Assembly: GCA_900546395.1 (NCBI GenBank)
Contig: URDD01000106.1
Location: forward strand, 1-5,900
Origin: an uncultured Bacteroidales bacterium
GTDB taxonomy: Bacteria; Bacteroidota; Bacteroidia; Bacteroidales; UBA932
Direction of reading: 5' to 3'
DNA length: 5,900 nt
In this document: in pieces, positions 5,643-5,900 of the stretch
How positions within the stretch are numbered: the first letter of the stretch is position 1
How the letters are laid out: every line of letters starts with the position of its first letter
Notes under the pieces: model-generated
What the model was told of the DNA's origin: nothing
Databases searched by the model: none
Seen by the model: the letters and a program-made list of their open reading frames with translations, nothing else
Made by a program: the position numbers and the translations under genes

Positions 5643-5900
5643 ATGAAGGAAGAAAAGCAGAAAACAATAAAAGAAAGCTGCCTTTTAAATGATAGGCTGG
5701 AAGTCGAAAGTATAGAAGGATCGCAGAAAAGAAGTTCTTCATCAGACTATTAGGGGATAGATTAACTACTTTAAGTTAGCGGACGCGAAATCATCTTTTA
5801 TATTGATTGATAAATGTCTTCGACGACGGATACGAATGTGTATATGGAAAAGTTGGAAATACCCAAAGACACGGGTTGCCAATCTCATCAAATGCGGAAT
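5643..5900 (+). pseudogene. Internally deleted group II intron reverse transcriptase/maturase
   Basis: Right after domain III, ATG at 5643 opens 36 codons ending in TAG at 5751-5753. The peptide (MKEEKQKTIKES, then LLNDRLEVESIEG) resembles the leading region of many bacterial intron proteins, which often have a DDRVE-type segment there. From about 5746, in a different frame, the sequence reads TIRG, a TAG stop at 5758-5760, then INYFKLADAKS, CLRRRIRM, IWKSWK and PKTRVANLIK to the window edge. That is the maturase-specific GIIM domain near the C-terminus of these proteins, where the stop occupies the Trp of the usual RGWxNYF motif. The complete RT finger and palm region, including the YADD active site, is absent, so some 300 or more residues appear deleted. 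The junction lies between roughly 5715 and 5757. The product cannot be an active reverse transcriptase, and the GIIM remnant would not be translated from the N-terminal start. Confidence 0.85.

Larger units (their letters stand above)
5164..5900 (+). mobile_element. Group II intron, class C-like; 5' part with domains I-III and a degenerate domain IV
   Basis: The RNA portion matches, by recalled alignment, the IIC intron of O. iheyensis along its length. Landmarks in order are CGGCATG at 5171-5177 (seven bases from the proposed 5' end in both introns), GGGTGCAAGTCCC near 5190, a block at 5243-5288 (GGGCGTCTATCGTGAGGT then GAATCTGAAGGA), GATAAGTTTGC before EBS1, GACAAAGTCC after it, a block near 5460-5510 (AAATCGGGCAGA, CTTAACCGGAGAGGCC), and the domain III signature GTCAGCAGAGGTCATAGTACC (5559-5579) closed by GGAAGGACTGAAC (5599-5611). 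Domain IV follows and holds the wrecked intron protein gene. Domains V and VI, and hence the 3' splice site, are outside the window. The 5' end reads GUUCG, not the usual GUGYG. The RNA core looks well preserved, so splicing may still be possible if a protein is supplied from elsewhere. Confidence 0.87.

Noticed and set aside
5164..5900. Retron or diversity-generating retroelement
   Set aside because: The RNA landmarks (domain I blocks, GTCAGCAGAGGTCATAGTACC domain III signature) and the GIIM maturase tail are specific to group II introns; no template/variable repeat pair or msr/msd structure was seen.

Overview
The window looks like the chromosome of a Bacteroidota bacterium, probably Bacteroidales. 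The evidence is three consecutive lipoproteins with short signal peptides ending in SxSC, VSC and VSC, an acidic or polar stretch right after the acylated Cys, stacked Ig/fn3-like modules, the absence of clear Shine-Dalgarno sequences, and one TAnnTTTG-type promoter element. No species can be named from the sequence.

Layout: positions 2-55 may hold the last 18 codons of an upstream gene. Three plus-strand lipoprotein genes follow. Gene 1 (101-1795) and gene 2 (1945-3378) are tandem paralogues: N-terminal Ig/fn3-like modules (three in gene 1, two in gene 2) and a shared C-terminal domain with DUF1566/FISUMP-like signatures (GWFLPS, YW[ST]STE, VRS.I.F). Gene 3 (3459-5063) is a different lipoprotein: a BACON-like N-terminal region, two related modules with helical insertions, and a third, looser module. 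The 1-2 gap contains a long G.U-rich hairpin. The 2-3 gap contains a terminator-like hairpin and then a Bacteroidota-type -7 element, so gene 3 is probably at least partly transcribed separately. A strong intrinsic terminator follows gene 3.

The right end (5164 to the window edge) is the 5' part of a group II intron that closely matches the class C (IIC) RNA layout as I recall it from Oceanobacillus iheyensis O.i.I1. It sits seven bases after the terminator stem, the usual target type for IIC introns, and its predicted EBS1 (AAAC, 5415-5418) is exactly complementary to the last four exon bases (GTTT, 5160-5163). The encoded reverse transcriptase/maturase is broken: about 36 N-terminal residues are followed almost directly by the C-terminal maturase (GIIM) segment, in another frame and with a stop where a conserved Trp is expected. 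The whole RT finger/palm region is missing. Intron domain V and the 3' end lie beyond the window.

The lipoproteins are probably cell-envelope, possibly surface-exposed, binding or adhesion proteins; no enzymatic role is visible. The most notable items are the RT-deleted IIC intron with a readable target/EBS match, the duplicated start-codon region of gene 1, and the module-number difference between the tandem paralogues.
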